DNA from: Opitutia bacterium
Lineage (GTDB): Bacteria > Verrucomicrobiota > Verrucomicrobiae > Opitutales > UBA953
Reading direction: 5' to 3'
Length of the DNA: 32,476 nucleotides
NCBI GenBank assembly: GCA_947488485.1
Contig: CANKZO010000009.1
Location: 1-32,476, forward strand
Shown here: one piece after another, positions 32,305-32,476 of the stretch
How positions within the stretch are numbered: position 1 is the first letter of the stretch
How the letters are laid out: each line of letters starts with the position of its first letter
The notes under the pieces: model-generated
The model's input: only the letters and a program-made list of their open reading frames with translations
The model's database searches: none
Told to the model about the DNA's origin: nothing
Program-made: the position numbers and the translations under genes

Positions 32305-32476
32305 GCCCCCCCTCCGCCGCAGCTGGCTCCGCGCCGCCTGCTTCGCCCTCGCCCTGGTTCCTCTCGTCGGAGGGGCGCAGAACGCCGCCGGCCCGAAGGA
32401 CCCCAAGGTCCGGACCATCCGCATCCAGGCTTCCGGCGCCGTCGTCTCCGAGCAGTTCGTCCGCGGCTTCATCGCC
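32297..32476 (+). CDS. BamA/Omp85-type outer membrane assembly factor, 3'-truncated by the window edge
   Basis: The ATG at 32297 lies inside the dnaB stop region (8-nt overlap). The first 60 residues show a signal peptide (LRAACFALALVPLVGGAQN) followed by VRTIRIQASGAVVSEQFVRG, which fits the start of a POTRA domain (a 'V-x-x-I-x-x-x-G...S-x-x-x-(I/V)-x-x-x-I' pattern). The rest is outside the window, so the beta-barrel cannot be checked. Another POTRA-containing protein is possible. Confidence 0.55.
   Translation, partial: MNKPPLRRSWLRAACFALALVPLVGGAQNAAGPKDPKVRTIRIQASGAVVSEQFVRGFIA

Noticed and set aside
30571..32472. A 633-codon minus-strand frame opposite dnaB
   Set aside because: Antisense to dnaB, which has all helicase motifs; the frame has no recognisable motif.

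Overview
The window looks like a chromosomal segment from a GC-rich member of the Verrucomicrobiota, most likely the Opitutae. This is inferred from gene content, not from a marker search. Supporting points are a PVC-type membrane-bound dehydrogenase fused to HEAT-like repeats and a C-terminal cytochrome c, a neighbouring sorbosone-dehydrogenase-like protein and Tat-exported TIM-barrel protein, a 39-residue highly basic small protein, Gram-negative envelope genes (AsmA-like, beta-barrel, BamA-like), and an almost complete lack of Shine-Dalgarno sequences. No insertion sequence, prophage or CRISPR array was seen.

Layout. (1) 1-1071: two tandem, related membrane proteins of unknown function, the first cut by the window edge. 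(2) 1103-7647: a sialic-acid module. A plus-strand N-acylglucosamine 2-epimerase converges on a minus-strand run of two Kelch/NanM-like mutarotases, an MFS permease, an N-acetylneuraminate lyase and a secreted sialidase. Together they would release sialic acid, equilibrate its anomers, import it, split it to ManNAc plus pyruvate, and epimerise ManNAc to GlcNAc. This resembles the Bacteroides-type route, which does not phosphorylate ManNAc. (3) 7850-9563: tRNA-Asn, the small basic protein, a lipoprotein and an OGG1-type glycosylase. (4) 9520-14727, minus strand: a large AsmA-like protein translationally joined to a FecCD-type permease and its ATPase. (5) 14827-17117, minus strand: a MerR-like regulator and a cytoplasmic VWA protein, with a repeated TGACAGT element in both upstream regions. 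(6) 17262-20188, minus strand: two Amt ammonium transporters, each with a near-perfect sigma-54 promoter exactly 15 nt upstream of its ATG. (7) 20286-22626: an outer-membrane-type protein, a stand-alone integrase-arm-like mini-protein, a DUF4236 protein, tRNA-Leu(CAA) and an HU protein. (8) 22801-27856: an oxidative sugar module of three exported proteins. (9) 28032-32476: housekeeping genes rplY, pth, rpsF, ssb, rplI, dnaB and the start of a BamA-like gene.

The best candidates for something undescribed are the MerR-VWA pair with its repeated operator-like motif, the two geometrically identical sigma-54/near-leaderless amt promoters, and the two small proteins at 8016-8135 and 21254-21487. 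Most of the rest is recognisable biology in a locally unusual arrangement.
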